Positions 46,659 to 60,080 of a DNA stretch of 64,000 bases are shown in pieces. A program made the translations under genes and the position numbers. The stretch spans positions 62,001 to 126,000 of the forward strand of contig PUQB01000322.1 in assembly GCA_003024785.1 (NCBI GenBank), in the 5' to 3' direction. Positions within the stretch are counted from its first letter, which is position 1. Each line of letters begins with the position of its first letter. Source of the stretch: Selaginella tamariscina. Its lineage: Eukaryota > Streptophyta > Lycopodiopsida > Selaginellales > Selaginellaceae. The notes under the pieces are model-generated. The model was not told where the DNA came from and searched no databases. It saw nothing but the letters and a program-made list of their open reading frames with translations.

Positions 46659-48553
46659 TGTTAGAGTTTTTAACCCAGAGGGCTAACACGTGGCCTTCCG
46701 GCATCAATTCTTGTATGAGCAACACTAAGTCTTCCAAGATGACCCTAAGAGTCTGACTCAGATGCCTAGTTAAACAGAAGACTTAGAGTAATACCCTAAG
46801 CCCCCTATAATGACCATCCCCCCAACCCTAGAGAATATCCCGAGTAGACTTTAGGATCCTATCCCAGTGGACCTAGACAGGCTCATGCCCTAACCTCATC
46901 AAGGAGATATGCCTTACACATACCCCCGTGCAGAGCTAAGACATTGTCACTTACCCCTTGAGGAATCACCCTCATCTAGGAGTACAACCCCTTTAGGGCA
47001 ACAAGGGTACCCTAAACCACGACTAACCCCTAGGGGTTTGAGTGGCTAAGTCATACCCTAGACCTAGGGCTAATACTTAGTGAGGACACGAGTGTTCTAC
47101 TAAGCAAACTCCCTAAGGCTAGGTTTGGATAACCCTAAGCACATGACCTTGCGAGTGCTTCACGAAAAGACAGAAGTAAGACAAAAACAAGAATAATCAT
47201 AGAATGACTGGTGTTGATAGGAACTGATTGTGCAACAACTAAAAATCAGTAGAAATACCAAAAACTCACAATTACAGGATAAAGCTTAGGAAATGCAAGA
47301 GATGCTCATGCGGAAAAACACACATGTATCCCGAAGGTAACACTCCTTCAAGATAGACCCCCTAGTGCAGTAGTCAAAAACCTGCTAACAAGCTTAGGTT
47401 CAACCCCTAGATTCCGAGGAGAACACTCCCCTAACTAAGTGTGCCTAAGCACACCTAATTACGACACCTAACCTCCCTTGAGCAAATGCCCAAGGCTTAA
47501 CACCCTAACGCGAACACAAGCATGCTTATTTGTTAGAGTATCCAACCCCTTAGCGACAAGGCCCATGACATAACCCCAAAGGGCGTGCCTCGGGCATTGT
47601 ACCATGTGACGTTTAGCTCGTGTCACATCTCCATGTGACACTGCCTTCCCCGATGTGGGCTATCATGCCATAGCCCTTAAGGTTCAAGAGTTGCACCAAA
47701 TGCCACAAATGTGGCTCCTAAATGCCAACTCTAAAACCTCTCAATTATCCCTCAGGAATTGGTAATGTGAACCTGTTAAACAAGATCCCACATCACAGTT
47801 GGTCAAGGACACGAATGTGCCTTGCTTAGCCATGAGTGCTACACCTGACTTAACGTAAAGGAGAAGGTTGGAGACAAGCCTTAACCTTTGCCTCTTGGAA
47901 TGTGCATCCCGACAAGACCTCCCAGGCATGGATTCCCCAACGTTAAGGGTAAGTACCCCGAAGGTGGGACGTACCCCTGTCATTGGAAGTTAGGGCGGCA
48001 CAACAGAAGGTTGTGCCTTGACAACACAAGCTAGAGCTTGCACCGGGAAAGAGTAATGAGCTCAGTCATGAACCCAGGAACCCTCACTCCTATATACTAC
48101 CTTATTTATGTGAAAGAGGCCCCCCCTATTTTCCTGTTCACATAAGGTGGCTAGCACGGAAACTCATTCCCAGAGGAAATATACTTGGCGAGTTAATTAA
48201 TGACTCATTAACCCCTAAACCTTAACCTGAGGAGTTTAGGGCGTGGGTTAGGGCAACCCTAGGGTTAGGTCAACCCTAAGGGTGTTTCTACCCATATTTG
48301 ACATGCCAACTCACCGGAACCACCCAAAAACTTAACTGGGACATGAAAAACCAGGGTAAGAGTTTTCTAGATGGAAGTGCTAGCTTCACCTAGAGTTTCT
48401 TGTAAATACCTAATGACACCCGACCGGACCATCACTAGATATCTAAATGCACTAAGCGGGCCTGTTTCTTCTACACCTAGGGCTTATCAAATATAGTAGG
48501 TAACAATAGTCAACGTCCAAAGTAAAAGAGGAGTCATAGTAGAAACTATGACA
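46659..48553 (-). mobile_element. 5' LTR of the LARD-like element, with a 220-bp insertion
   Basis: It is about 1,895 bp. It is longer than its partner mainly because of an insertion at about 47,167-47,384. Otherwise it is collinear with 41,262-42,955. Confidence 0.85.
47167..47384 (-). mobile_element. Insertion in the LTR carrying part of the 63-kb gene
   Basis: The other LTRs read CACGAAAAG then GCTC and CTGCTAAC; here about 218 bases replace GCTC. The last 65 bases match 63,350-63,416 with few differences. On the minus strand they read FDYCTRGS, LKECYLR and TCVF, a fragment of the gene at the right window edge. It may have arrived by filler DNA synthesis at a repaired break. Confidence 0.65.
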
Positions 48554-49165
48554 CTCCATGCTAAGGTGTGTTGATGGGAATTTCAATTGAGTTAATGTAC
48601 GACTTAAAGTGTTCTCTTGACCTTCTGTCGTAGTGGCTATCCATTGATGGTTAGTAGTACCATCTCATTGTCAAAGACCTCGAGGACCTCATATGGTCCT
48701 TTCCATCCTGGTTTGAACTTGCCCTTTTAGAGTTCTTGTGGCTTCTTATACCCCCACACCCACTGCCCAAGTTTGTACATGTAAAGCTTCTTTCACTTCT
48801 CTCTCCCACTTGACTTGCTGTTGGTGGGTCTCCATGGTTAGCTATGCCACAAGCCATTTGTCATCGAGTTGTTCTAGTTGTTCTAGCCGCTCTTCCCGTG
48901 ATTTTGTTCTTCATGCTTGTTTGTAAAATGGGGATGGCGAACTCCCATGGCATGATGGCTTCCAAGCCATATGCTAGACAAAAGGTGTGGCTCTGGTTGC
49001 AATTTTTGAAGGTCATCCAATATGCCCACAAGATGAATGGTAATATTTCCTCCCATTGCCGAGGTTCGCTGTGGTAGAGCTTCCTCAGGATGGTCACCAA
49101 TGTCTTGTTTGTGACTCGACTTATCCGTTCTTTTATGGATAGTACGCTGTTATGTTTGGTGCTTG
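48554..49165 (-). pseudogene. Ty3/gypsy integrase end, right copy
   Basis: It continues the right duplication after the LTR insertion and matches 21,665-22,295. Minus frames include EEILPFILWAYWMTFKN and LAYGLEAIMPWEFAIP near 49,050-48,940. Only the integrase C-terminal part is present, ending at GTGCTTGATG. Confidence 0.75.
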
Positions 49166-49189
49166 ATGTTAAAACATGTCATATGGTGA

Positions 49190-51740
49190 TGATAATAAAA
49201 GCCTTTTTCAATCTTTTTGGTAAAAGTCTATCTTTGCCTCAAAAACATAAAATTGCAACACATTGGCTTCAACATTCTGTGGATTATTAAGAATCTTTCA
49301 TACACTTAATATATTCAAGGTTGAGATTTCCTCTTTATCTTTGAAGCCTTATCTTTAGAGTGATAAGTCTCATGTTTCTTGACAAGTCTCAAAAATCTAA
49401 ATGAAAAGAATTCTCAAATGTATAAGGTTTCATGGCATTAACCACTGCTAATTCATTATCATCGTGTAAAGAGAATCCAAAGATTAAATTCCCATCAATT
49501 TCACCTTGTTAGGAGTATAAAAAAAAGCCACGCACATCCAAGAGCTAATATTAGCAAACAAGCAAACAACACACATTGAGGATGAAGCACGTGCGCATGT
49601 GTACTACTACACAAAATCTACTATTAAGTTTATGTAAAACAAATAATGTATATATAATAAACATAAGATATATAATATGTTTCCTAAGTTTACATATACA
49701 TAAGGTACTTGTAATGTCAATGTCTTGCACACACATATGCATCCAATCTATAGATAGTATCTAGATGTGTACATTATAAGGATAGATTACTAGTATAGTG
49801 ATACAAACCATGTTCTAAAACATATTATACCATGCACACCCAAAGACAACTCAAGAATTTGGAAAGTACAACAATATATTTACTGATGCTTAAATGTTAA
49901 AAGTTTCATAATACATAAACAAACACAAGATGGGAATTTGGTTTTAAATGCACTATAGGACATCAAATCAAAATAGCATGAAAACCTTTTAATGCAAACT
50001 TAACCTAAGTGGTTTTCTCAAGTCATCTTTTATTAATCAGCTGTTTTATTAATTATGTGTTATAAAATTTAAGTTATGAAGTCATAAAATTAAGGGTGAA
50101 ATTTTTGTATTTTTACTTTCACACTAATACTTATTAATATTTAACTTTATTTTAGTTACGTGCATTATGTTAGCACTCAAATCACATAAGACAAAACTTT
50201 TACTTTTAAATTAATGTATGGCCTTATGTAAACGTAAACTTCTCGAGGTTACTAACATGTAAAATTTAGGTTTAGGCTCTGCCATCGTAGAAGAAAAAGT
50301 AAAAGTCATATGACTTTTAATTATTAGTAATATTTATTTAATACCTTCTTTAACATTTATACAAAGGATCCAAGTATTAAACATTAATTACTAATTTTAT
50401 ATAATATAATATAGATTTATATATATCAATGGATTCGTCCACCTTCAAAGCTTCTTGCCTATTATAGAAGTATTTTTACACACACTTACACACACCAAGC
50501 ATACATACACATACATATATACGTGTGTATGCATAAATATTCAGTAAAGTTAAAATGTAATATGGGTCTCCCTTATATATGTGTGTGTGCATGTGTGTTA
50601 GTAAATTACAAGTTGTTAAGTAAGAATGAAGTTGAGTCCTGAAATACCAAAGAAAACGCAGTTTAATCATGTGTGTGTAATGTGGCCTATATTATTTGTA
50701 AAAACAAGTATAAACAAGAAACATTAATGTATAAAACTTTGACTGCTAAACTTTTAAAGAGCGTTTTCCTATATTGTTAAATGTGGATGAATTAAGGCTG
50801 ACACATACAATGTAGAGTCACAAACAAATATTAATTGAACTTAATTATAAATTAAATATATATATTATTGATTTTAAATTTTAATAAATTAATAATAAAA
50901 CTTTTAACACATAAATATGGTTGTGAATCATATGGACACTTTTCATTTTCACACTGGTGTAGCGATTCCAATTTAACTTATAAACCAGCAATCCCTGTAA
51001 TGAACTGTACAAAAATCATGTTGAAACAAAATAAACATAAATATACATGCACATAACACACATATATATTATGTGTACTCTTGTTCTTTTGTATGTGTGA
51101 GCATATTTTATAATGCATATTTCATCATTGTCTAACATATTATGTCTCAACTAGATACATTGCATTTATATGTTTTTGAAGCAGAGACAGACCTTTGTTG
51201 AGAAGATTGAACAAATGTGCAAATGAAAAGACTGTTACTTTATTTGTTAATAAGTGAAGACATTCCCATAATACTGATGGTTAAAAGGGTTTGAAAAGAT
51301 AAATTATTCATTGGTGGAAGTGGTGTTAAATATCATCCTTGCGATGACATCTAAGATATTAAGAGGAATCTAATAAGAATTTTAATAAAATTCTTGAGAA
51401 AGATCCATTTAAAGTACTAATTTATTAAATAATAAAAGACTTCTTTTTCTTTTTATCTATGAAATAAGACATTTTTTTTTGTATATTAACTATGTAATTG
51501 TTTTACAATACTATATATATCAATTTAAAAAAAAAAAAACAAAATAAAAAACCCTTACTTACAACCCAAGACTTTCTTAATCAATTCACAATATTAATTT
51601 ACTAACTTGATATATGGGACTCAACTTCTATACATGAACTTAATAAGGATGTGAGTAGTAGGTGTGAACCCTTAAGTTGGGGGTAACGGTATATAAACAT
51701 GTCAAAGAATGTAATGTGTGTGTATGTTTCTCATATACAT
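49190..51740. repeat. Internally deleted member of the inverted-repeat family
   Basis: 49,190-49,520 resembles 53,510-53,820 in direct orientation. 49,510-49,860 resembles 58,130-58,470. 51,120-51,470 resembles 60,520-60,830, and 51,530-51,740 continues like 61,090-61,240. The outer parts of the larger element are thus kept, with most of the centre replaced by AT-rich DNA and a DUF7869-gene scar. Confidence 0.65.
50775..50975 (+). pseudogene. Scar of the DUF7869 gene (two distant pieces joined)
   Basis: GAGTCACAAACAAATA with its preceding 45 bases matches 1442-1503. CATATGGACACTTTTCA with flanks matches 2798-2870. Roughly 1.3 kb of gene between these points is missing and replaced by about 85 bp of AT-rich DNA. 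The second piece still reads YGCESYGHFSFSHWCSDSN. Confidence 0.8.
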
Positions 51741-53154
51741 TCCTGTGTAAATACTTAGGGAGAGACATCACTATGTATGTCAAATTATACTTTGTCTAAG
51801 CACATAAGATACTATTGTAAAGCTGAAAATAACCCAAACTTTTTATATATTATTTATGCAACGTTGTACAATGCATGGGCTGTCATATATAAAAATTATA
51901 ATATTGATGTCAATATATTTATATATTATATTGACGTTATACATAGTAAACACAGCCTTTTGTTGTATTAAAAACTTGTCATAACAAGACTAATGTAATA
52001 AAGTTAATAATTATATTACATCAACCTACTTTAATTTGAATGTTATATTTCTTACATTTAAATTTACATCATTAGTAGTGGCATGTAACAATTACATATA
52101 TGTCTGTATGCATCATAATAATATTAATTAATATAGCAATAATATTTGAAATATTAAATAAGGCATCAAACTCTATATCAATTGGATCAAAGTTAAATTT
52201 TTATTTTGAATTAAAATTTAATTTAAGTTGACCATCTTTATAACCAAAAGTTTTATTAATTTAAGGTTGATGACAAACTCTTAAATGTTCATCACAACCT
52301 CATCACAAACTTACATAAAAGTATAAATGAGTTAAAAATTTAGAAATTAATTTTAATTTTTGTCACAACCCTCTAATTTTAATGTATAATAAAAGGTTTA
52401 TCATTAATTTTTAGTTTTAATACTTATATTGACTATGATTAACTTTCTTATTTGACTGGTTTCTATGGTGTGTGTCTCTCACGTGTAGTGTGTAAGTTGA
52501 CTAAGCCATTATTGACTTTTCCCTATCAATATTAATTATTGATCGGCATTGACTTCTTTTGCATATTAGTCATAAACTTTATAAGGTTTGCCAACTTTTA
52601 ATATTATTTTTTACTAGTTTGATTATTTAGTGACTTTCACTAATTAACTAGCTAATTTTGAATTAACTCAATGAGTTAATTAAAAAATGAACGTAGTTGT
52701 GTGAATAACAGCTATGTTATGCAGCTTATTTTGTTATTGTACAACTATGTATTAACCACCAAATAAAATTCAAACGAGAAAATATTAATTTATAAACAAA
52801 TAAGCCCCCAAACAGCCCTAACCCTAACTAATTTACCTTCATCATTAATAATGGAGTACTCAATAATATATTATATATATAGAGCAGTTGATGTATCGAC
52901 TGCTTGCATGCAATGTGGTTGCCTCTTAAATGCTCTAATATGATTAGTTTTATTGAAGACATTACATGTAAGTTTTGTTACAATGTATTTAGATATATCT
53001 ACAAACATATTTAAACGTACATGCATGTTGTTATAAAGATGTTATATATTTTATAATCTTTAGACTCTCTTTATAAGGAGGTCTAGGGTTGTAAGAAAGG
53101 TTTTTTTTTCTTTTTCTTTTGTAATTATAGTATAAACACATACATACATATTGA

Positions 53155-53227
<73 letters not shown>

Positions 53228-53284
53228 GTAAAAAATATTTACATAGTTAAAGAATATTTTTTAAACAAAAAGAAAAAATAATTT
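51741..53284. other. No gene recognised
   Basis: Very AT-rich intergenic DNA. A TA run followed by a GA run (53,160-53,222) is the only structured part. Confidence 0.5.
53160..53222. repeat. Compound TA/GA microsatellite
   Basis: A TA run of about 17 units is followed directly by a GA run of about 14 units. Confidence 0.98.
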
Positions 53285-54059
53285 TATTATTTCAACAAAA
53301 GGGTACTTCAAATGGACCCTTCTCAAGGATTTTGTTAAAATTCTTATTAGATTCATATTATCTTTGGTGTCATCACAAGGATGCATATTAAACACCACTT
53401 TCACTAATAAATTATTTTTCTTTTCAAACCCTTTTAACTATCGGAATATTATGGCAATGTCTTCACTTGTTAATAAATCAAGTAAAAGCCTTCTCACTTG
53501 CACATTTGTCCAATCTTCTTAACAAAGCTTTGTCTTAGCTTCAAAAACATATAGTTGCAATGTATCCTAGTTGAACATTTGATAGATTATTAAAAATCTT
53601 TTTTACACTTACTATATTCATACTCTCAAAGATTAAGATTTTATCTTTGAAGCAATAAGTTTCAAACTTCCTTATGAAAACCCAATTGAAAACATTTTTA
53701 CATATACAATGTTCATGGCATTAACCACTGTTAATTCATTATCATTGATGTAAAGAAAGTCTAAAGATTCAATTCTCAATAGGTTTAGCTCTACTCCTAT
53801 AAAAATGAAATCGATCTCGAGTGTCCACAAATATGAAAATTCAATAATGAGTTGTTTCATAAACGTGTGCCACTTTCTCACCTTATAGTCACAAGTTTGT
53901 TACATAAGGCAGCAAGAGTTGGCATGAACTCTAGCCTCCATGCATGGTAATATCCAAGATTCTCTAATTTGTTGCATTTAAGTAATGTTTATAGACGTAC
54001 TCCCCAATCATTGCCCAGAATTTGAATAATTAGATCACACCGCTGTGACTCTCAATAAA

Positions 54060-54302
54060 CTAACACACATTTATGCAAACATAGTAATCATGTCCCATAT
54101 CAATATTGATCACTTTAACCTGACTCATAATAAGTTCCTTCCAAGCCTTACACACACATTCTAACTTGAGTAGTTTTTGGTATTCAAACTCAATTGCAAG
54201 CCCTAAAACATAACCAAGCAAGTCATTTGGAAGATTGCCTAGTGCCTCTCTAAACTCATGAGATCCATCATCCTTCACCTTATCTTTGTTGTAAGATATC
54301 AA
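54060..54302 (-). pseudogene. F-box fragment in the left arm
   Basis: An 80-codon frame reads LGNLPNDLLGYVLGL, then KLECVCKAWKELIMSQ and INIDMGHDYY, a clear F-box followed by the start of another domain. It stops at 54,060 without a substrate-binding region. It pairs with the decayed relic at 59,870-60,080. Confidence 0.6.
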
Positions 54303-54490
54303 AATTCCACATCCCCCCTCATTTATTTTTTCTCAACCCTAACGTGCTTCCTAACCAAGCAAGTTATTTGAAAAATTGCCTAGTGCCTCTCCAAACTCCT
54401 GAGATCATCCGTCTCACCTTGTCTTGTGTAAAGATACCAAGATTCCACATCTCCCCTCATTTATTTATTTTTCAACCCTAACGTGCTTCC
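54201..54490. repeat. Tandem duplication of about 150 bp in the left arm
   Basis: ACCAAGCAAGT, ATTGCCTAGTGCCTCTC and CAACCCTAACGTGCTTCC each occur twice about 150 bases apart. The unit covers the start of the F-box fragment. The right arm does not share this duplication. Confidence 0.8.
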
Positions 54491-55199
54491 TAACTCTTCT
54501 TTGTGAAAAGACATATTAATGAATATGAAAATGGAGATGCGACCTAGCTCCCCAAATTTTAATTGCACCAGTATAGCCTAATTCCCTTCTTTGTGTATAT
54601 ATGTATATAAGCTACTATACACACAAGACATGAAACCAAATAGCTATACACACATAACGTAAAACTAAGTACTATAAATTGACTTGTCCAAAGTAGTGCC
54701 TTTGAATATGGAATTAACCTAAAATTATTCATTTATTCAACAAATTCATGTGAAACACATAAGAGTGCATTTGATCAAATGGCCAATTCAAATAAGTCTC
54801 TTTGTACTAATAAGTACATAATATTATTGAAGCATATGTTAATATTATATATTTTGTACAAACACAAATGTGTTTATGTATATAATCATCACCATTGTAC
54901 TCATTGTTTAGGGTTTACTATAGTAGAATTATTTAGTTGAGTGAAGAAGTTATTGAATTGCTTATACGTTGTATCATAAGGTTCATTTTGCATTCAAAGG
55001 TTTTCAAGTTAACTAAATCCACATGTTGTCCCGTCTACAACAAATTTATATATCAACCTACATAACAAGGGAAATAAATATATATCTAAATTTTAATTAA
55101 GGAGCCTAAAGTATATCATATTTTTCAAAGAGAATTGACAATTGGTATAATTGAAGAATTGTGCCTTTGAAGAAGTGTGTGCTAAAATTGAGGAAAAGA

Positions 55200-55440
55200 G
55201 GAATTGGAATGAATGTAGAGAGGAATGCTTGTGTCCAAAGAAGACCAAGGTGAGTTTGCATACATCAATGTATCTTATGAACTTGGGAAAGCATTAAAGA
55301 GCCTTCCAAAGGATGCGATTGGGTCCATGCAATTAAGTTAAGTATATGAAATATTTAGGTTTGCGTGTGGTGTGTAAGTGGTTTGAAAAGAATATTGATT
55401 CACTTGCACAGTGCAAGTGACCATTAAATTTGGATATAAT
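55200..55440 (+). pseudogene. F-box-like relic, left arm, plus strand
   Basis: CCAAAGAAGACCAAGGTGAG followed by frames giving YELGKALKSLPKDAIGS, stops, and CGVxVV-like remains of the F-box second helix. It mirrors 58,590-58,790. It is not translatable. Confidence 0.5.
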
Positions 55441-57082
55441 AGTTGGGACATGTTAAATAGATTTTTTAAAAGAGCTTTACTAGTTGGTTCGATTAAATAA
55501 GAGATTTAGTTTTAGTTTTTTTAACATTGAATTTGTCTTTGTATTGTTAAACTTTTAATTTAATAGTTGAGCACCAGTAAATATATCTTGTACTTTACAA
55601 ATTAATGAGTTGTCTTTGGGTGTGCATGGAACATGGTTTGTATCCCTATACTAGTGTCTTCTTTTGTGTACACACATGGATACCACATACTCTAAGGAAG
55701 CACATACTACTGATCTTTAAATTGGATGTGGTACAACACACACACACGCAAATGTTACAAGTACCTTATTATATGTAAACTTAAAAATTATATTGTATAT
55801 CTTATGTTTATTTTATATTATACATTATGTTTTTTACATAAACTTGATAGCAAATGCTTGTGTTGTCAAGCAAATTAGCTTATTTGTTAATATTTTTGGA
55901 TATGTGTGTTGTTTTTTTTTTTTTAATAATCCTAACAAGGCATGTCCTGCTAGACAAATAATACAGCAAGAGTTAAACTTTAAACGAGCTATGAAGTTTC
56001 ATGATTATGGAGGAATATTCCAAATATAAGCAATGAAAGAACCATGATCCAATATGCATGAAGTTTAATGGATGAATCATAACTAGTTGAAGCTACCTTT
56101 GCAATTTCCATTGGATTGCGTTTAACACAATCTCATTTGCCATATGGGACCAATTGGGCAAAGGATGCATTGAATGCTTGCATGCAACATGTGTGGCTTC
56201 TTAAATGCTTCAGGATGATCAATTTTATTCTAGAGGTTGCATGTAAGTTTTCCTACAATGTATGTAAATATATTTACAAACATATTTAAACGTACATGCA
56301 TTGTTATAAACATGTTGTATACGACCTTCTATGTACTAGTGTGTTGAATAATGTATATGATGACACATACAAGTACGCAAGAAGTGCTAATAGAAAATAT
56401 ATCTGTGTACAAATATGCTGCACCAATATACCAATGCCTACATATCATTTATTGGAATCTTGCATGAATCACAACGAGAGTGCATTTGTGTACAGCACAA
56501 CATACATGTGTACATATTATGGATTTGATTGTTGTCGTTTGCATATGCCAAGGGAAGATGAACAACTTAAGAGACATACATACATGTAGATGCTTATATA
56601 GATGTTATATCAGACTTTTCTGCATACATAATTAGGAATATGTATTACACTCTTATACAAACTGACTACCACATGCAAGGCATTATGGAGGGAGTACTTA
56701 ATTTTGGGTGTACTTATGTGTAAGATAAAGATAGATATAGCCCTCTCCTTCACAGCTATGACCACTCTTCAACTAAATTTAAATTATGCATGATTGCCTC
56801 TCGAATAGGATATTTAAAGTTCAATCATTGACTTGTGAAAGCTTCACTTCTTTGTATAATTATTATTAGGAAATGCTTATCCTGCTTACATTCAAACCCT
56901 TATCATAATCATTAAAGTTGAAATTTTATAAGAAAACTTATTAGTGAAAAATACAAACAATTTATTGAACTGTATAAATGAATATTTATATGGTAGAGAA
57001 AAAAAAATGGAAATCTTTTACTATTCAACAAACTAATACTTAAGGTGGACCCTTCTCAAGGATCCATGAAAATGTTGTTTCT

Positions 57083-57202
57083 ATTGAGGCCATGTTAAGA
57101 GAGCTTCTTGTGTATCTGCATGTCCACATTGACAAAGAACAGAAGCATATTCTACATGATTGAGGAATATTTCATCCTTCAACAGCCTCCACATAAACAA
57201 CA
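57083..57202. other. Unpaired centre of the large inverted repeat
   Basis: About 120 bp lacking a partner on either arm. One plus frame reads EAMLRELLVYLHVHIDKEQK before a stop. Function unknown; it may be the original spacer of the foldback. Confidence 0.5.
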
Positions 57203-58589
57203 TTTTAATAGAATCATTGAGAAGGTATTACCTTTTTTTTCTACCATATAAATATACAGTTCAACAAATTGTTTTTATTTTTGCACTAATAATTTTTCTT
57301 ATAAAATTTCAACTAGTGCTTATGATAAGGGTTTGAAAGTAAGTAGGATAAGCATTTCCTAACAGTAATTATAAATACAAATCAAAGAAGTGAAGCTTTC
57401 CCAAGTCAATGATTGAACTCCAAATACCCTATTTGAGAAGCAACTCTATATAATCTGAATCTGGTTGAAGAGTGGTCATAACTGTGAAGGAGCTATCTAT
57501 TTCTATCTTATGCGTAAGTTACACCCAAAATTAAGTACTCCATCCATAATGCCTTGCATGTGGTAGTCAGTCTATGTAATAGTGTAATACATATTCTTAA
57601 CTACATATTTTACACCAAAAAAGTATGATATAAAATCTATATAAGCATCTACATGTATGTATATGTCTCTTAGGCTATTCATCTCTCATCTGCAAACAAC
57701 AACAATCAAATCCATAATATATACACACGTACACTATGCCATACACAAATGCACTCTCACATACACATTATTCAACAAACTAATACATATACAGGTTGTA
57801 TACAACATCTTTATAACAATCTGCATGTACATTTAAATATGTTTGTAAATATATTTACGCAACATGTTGATCATCTTGGAGAATTTAAAAACAACACATG
57901 TTACATGCAAGCATTCAATGCATCCTCTACCCAATTGGTCCCCTATGGCAATGTGTAAACACAATCCAATGGAAATTGCAAAAGCAGCTTCAGCTAGTTA
58001 TGATTCATCCAAGTCATTAAACTTTATGCATATTGGATCATGGTTTTTTCCTCCATAACCATGAAACTTCATAACTTGTTTAAAGTTTAACTCTTGCTAT
58101 GTTATTTGTCTAATAGGACATGCCTTGTTAGGATTATAAAGAAAAAAGACACACACATCCAAAGAGCTAATATTAACAAACAAGCTAACTTGCTAGACAA
58201 CCCGCTATAAAGTTTATGTACAAAACATAATGTATAATATAAAAAACATAAAATATACAATATAATTTTTAAATTTACATATAATAAGGTACTTGTAAGC
58301 ATGTGTGTGTATGTGTGTTGTACCCACATCCAATCTATAGATCAATAGTATGTGCTTCCTTAGAGTATGTGGTGTCCATGTGTGTACATGATAAAAATAG
58401 AACATTGGTATATGGATACAAACCATGTTCTAAAACATATATGCCATGCACTAACAATACAAAGACAAATTCAATATTAAAAAACTAAGATGAAATCACT
58501 TATTTAATTAAACAACTAGTAAAGCCCTTCTAAAGAATTTATTTAACATGTCTTAGCTAATGTATCCAAATTTAATGGTCACTTTGCAC

Positions 58590-58790
58590 TTGCATGAGTG
58601 AATTAATATCCTTTTCAAACCACTTACACACCACATGCAAACCTAAGTATTTCATATACATAACCTAATTGCATGGACCCAATCACATCCTTCTTTGGAA
58701 AGATCTCTAACGATTTCCAAGTTCATAGGATATATTGGTGTATACAAACTCACCTTGGTCTTCTTTAAATACAAGTTTTTCCTATCTACA
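58590..58790 (-). pseudogene. F-box-like relic, right arm, minus strand
   Basis: This is the mirror of 55,200-55,440. Minus-strand pieces read YELGN and LGLHVVCKWFEKDINSL with stops between. Confidence 0.5.
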
Positions 58791-59214
58791 TTCATCCCAA
58801 TTCCCCTTTTCCTTAATTTTAGCACAGTAATTCTTCAGCCATACCAATTCTTTTAGAGATACGAGTCTTCTTAATTATATATAATTTCCCTTGTCATGTA
58901 AGTTGTATATAAGTTTGTTGTATTTAGGACAACATGTAGATTTAATTAACTTGAAAATCTTTGAATGCAAAATGAACTTTGTCATACAATACATAATCAA
59001 TTTAACAACTTCTTCACTCAGTAAAATAAATCTCCTATAGTAAATCCTAAACAATGATTACAAAGATTGTGATTATATATATAATAAAACACATTATGTG
59101 TTTGTACAAATCAAAATAGACAATATTAACATTTGCTTAAATAATTTTTTATATGTAATTAATACTACACAAAGATTGATTTGAACTAGCAATTGGATAA
59201 GTTGTAGTCGTGTT

Positions 59215-59860
59215 TGTTTCATGTAAATTAATTGGTGATATATAAATAGGTAAACAATTTAGGTTTATTCCATATTCAAAGATAAATAAATTCACTTGTT
59301 AATATATTTAATCATACATCTTGTGTGTCTAATAGTGTATATAAGTATATACACAAAAAATGGAGGTTAAGTTATATTGGTGCAAGTGAGATTTAAAGAG
59401 CTATATCGCATCTGCATTTTCATATTCATCGATTGTCTTTTCACATATAAGAGTTTAGTTCTTTGAGGAAGCATATTAGGGCTAAGAAAGAAAATTAAGA
59501 TGAACTGGATGTGAAACCTTAAGGACAAAGACTGTAATTGGATCTGTATGTGTTTCATGTAAATTAGTTGGTGATATATAAATAAGTGAACAACTTAGAT
59601 TTATTCCATATTAAAAGGCACTACCTTGATAAATAGATTCATTTGTTAATACATTAATTATACATCTTGTGTGTATAATAATCTATATGCATATAAGCAA
59701 TGTTAGGTTATATTAATGCAAGTGAGATTTAAGGAGCTAGATCACATCTCCATTTTCATATTAATTAGAAAAGAATTAATTGTTTTTTTACAAAGAAGAA
59801 TTTAGTTTTTTGAAGAAGTATGTTAGGATTAAAAAAAAAGAAAAATGAGGATGAACTGAG
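59215..59860. repeat. Tandem duplication of about 330 bp in the right arm
   Basis: TTTCATGTAAATTA with TTGGTGATATATAAATA, then GCAAGTGAGATTTAA, occur first at 59,218-59,400 and again at 59,550-59,735. The copies are clearly diverged. The left arm has one equivalent. Confidence 0.8.
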
Positions 59861-59869
59861 ATGTGGAAC

Positions 59870-60080
59870 CTTAAAAACAATGGATCTTATGAGTTTGGAG
59901 AGGCACTTAACAATCTTCCAAAAGACTTAGTTATATTTTAGGACTTACAACTGAGTTTAAATACAAGAAACTACTTAAGTTGGGCTATGTGTGTAAAGCC
60001 TGAAAGGAACTTGTTATGAACCTAGTTAGAGTGATAAATATTGATATGGGATATGGTGACTATGTTTGCACAACTATGTG
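59870..60080 (+). pseudogene. F-box-like relic, right arm, plus strand
   Basis: The sequence gives YEFGEALNNLPKDLVIF, a stop, then frame-shifted remains of the CVCKAW helix and VINIDMGYGDY. It is the inverted counterpart of 54,060-54,302. Confidence 0.55.

Larger units (their letters stand above)
41262..48553 (-). mobile_element. Non-autonomous LTR retrotransposon (LARD-like), 7.29 kb
   Basis: The ends are TGTCAAAG and TATGACA, flanked by CTCCG on the left and CTCCA on the right. The uninterrupted left duplication copy has CTCCA at the same site, so this is a 5-bp target-site duplication with one later mutation. Two long LTRs flank a 3.7-kb centre. On the minus strand a primer-binding site and a polypurine tract are in the expected places. 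I see no gag or pol, so it probably depended on proteins from another element. It inserted between the polypurine-like tract and the integrase end of the older gypsy element. Confidence 0.85.
34838..49165 (+). repeat. Segmental duplication, right copy, split by an LTR element
   Basis: It matches 15,137-22,295, with a 7.3-kb insertion at 41,262-48,553. The left border shares ACTTG with the border of the left copy, but upstream sequence differs (CGGTACATACTTG here). The right border ends at GTGCTTGATG, followed directly by the start of the inverted-repeat family at 49.2 kb. Confidence 0.9.
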
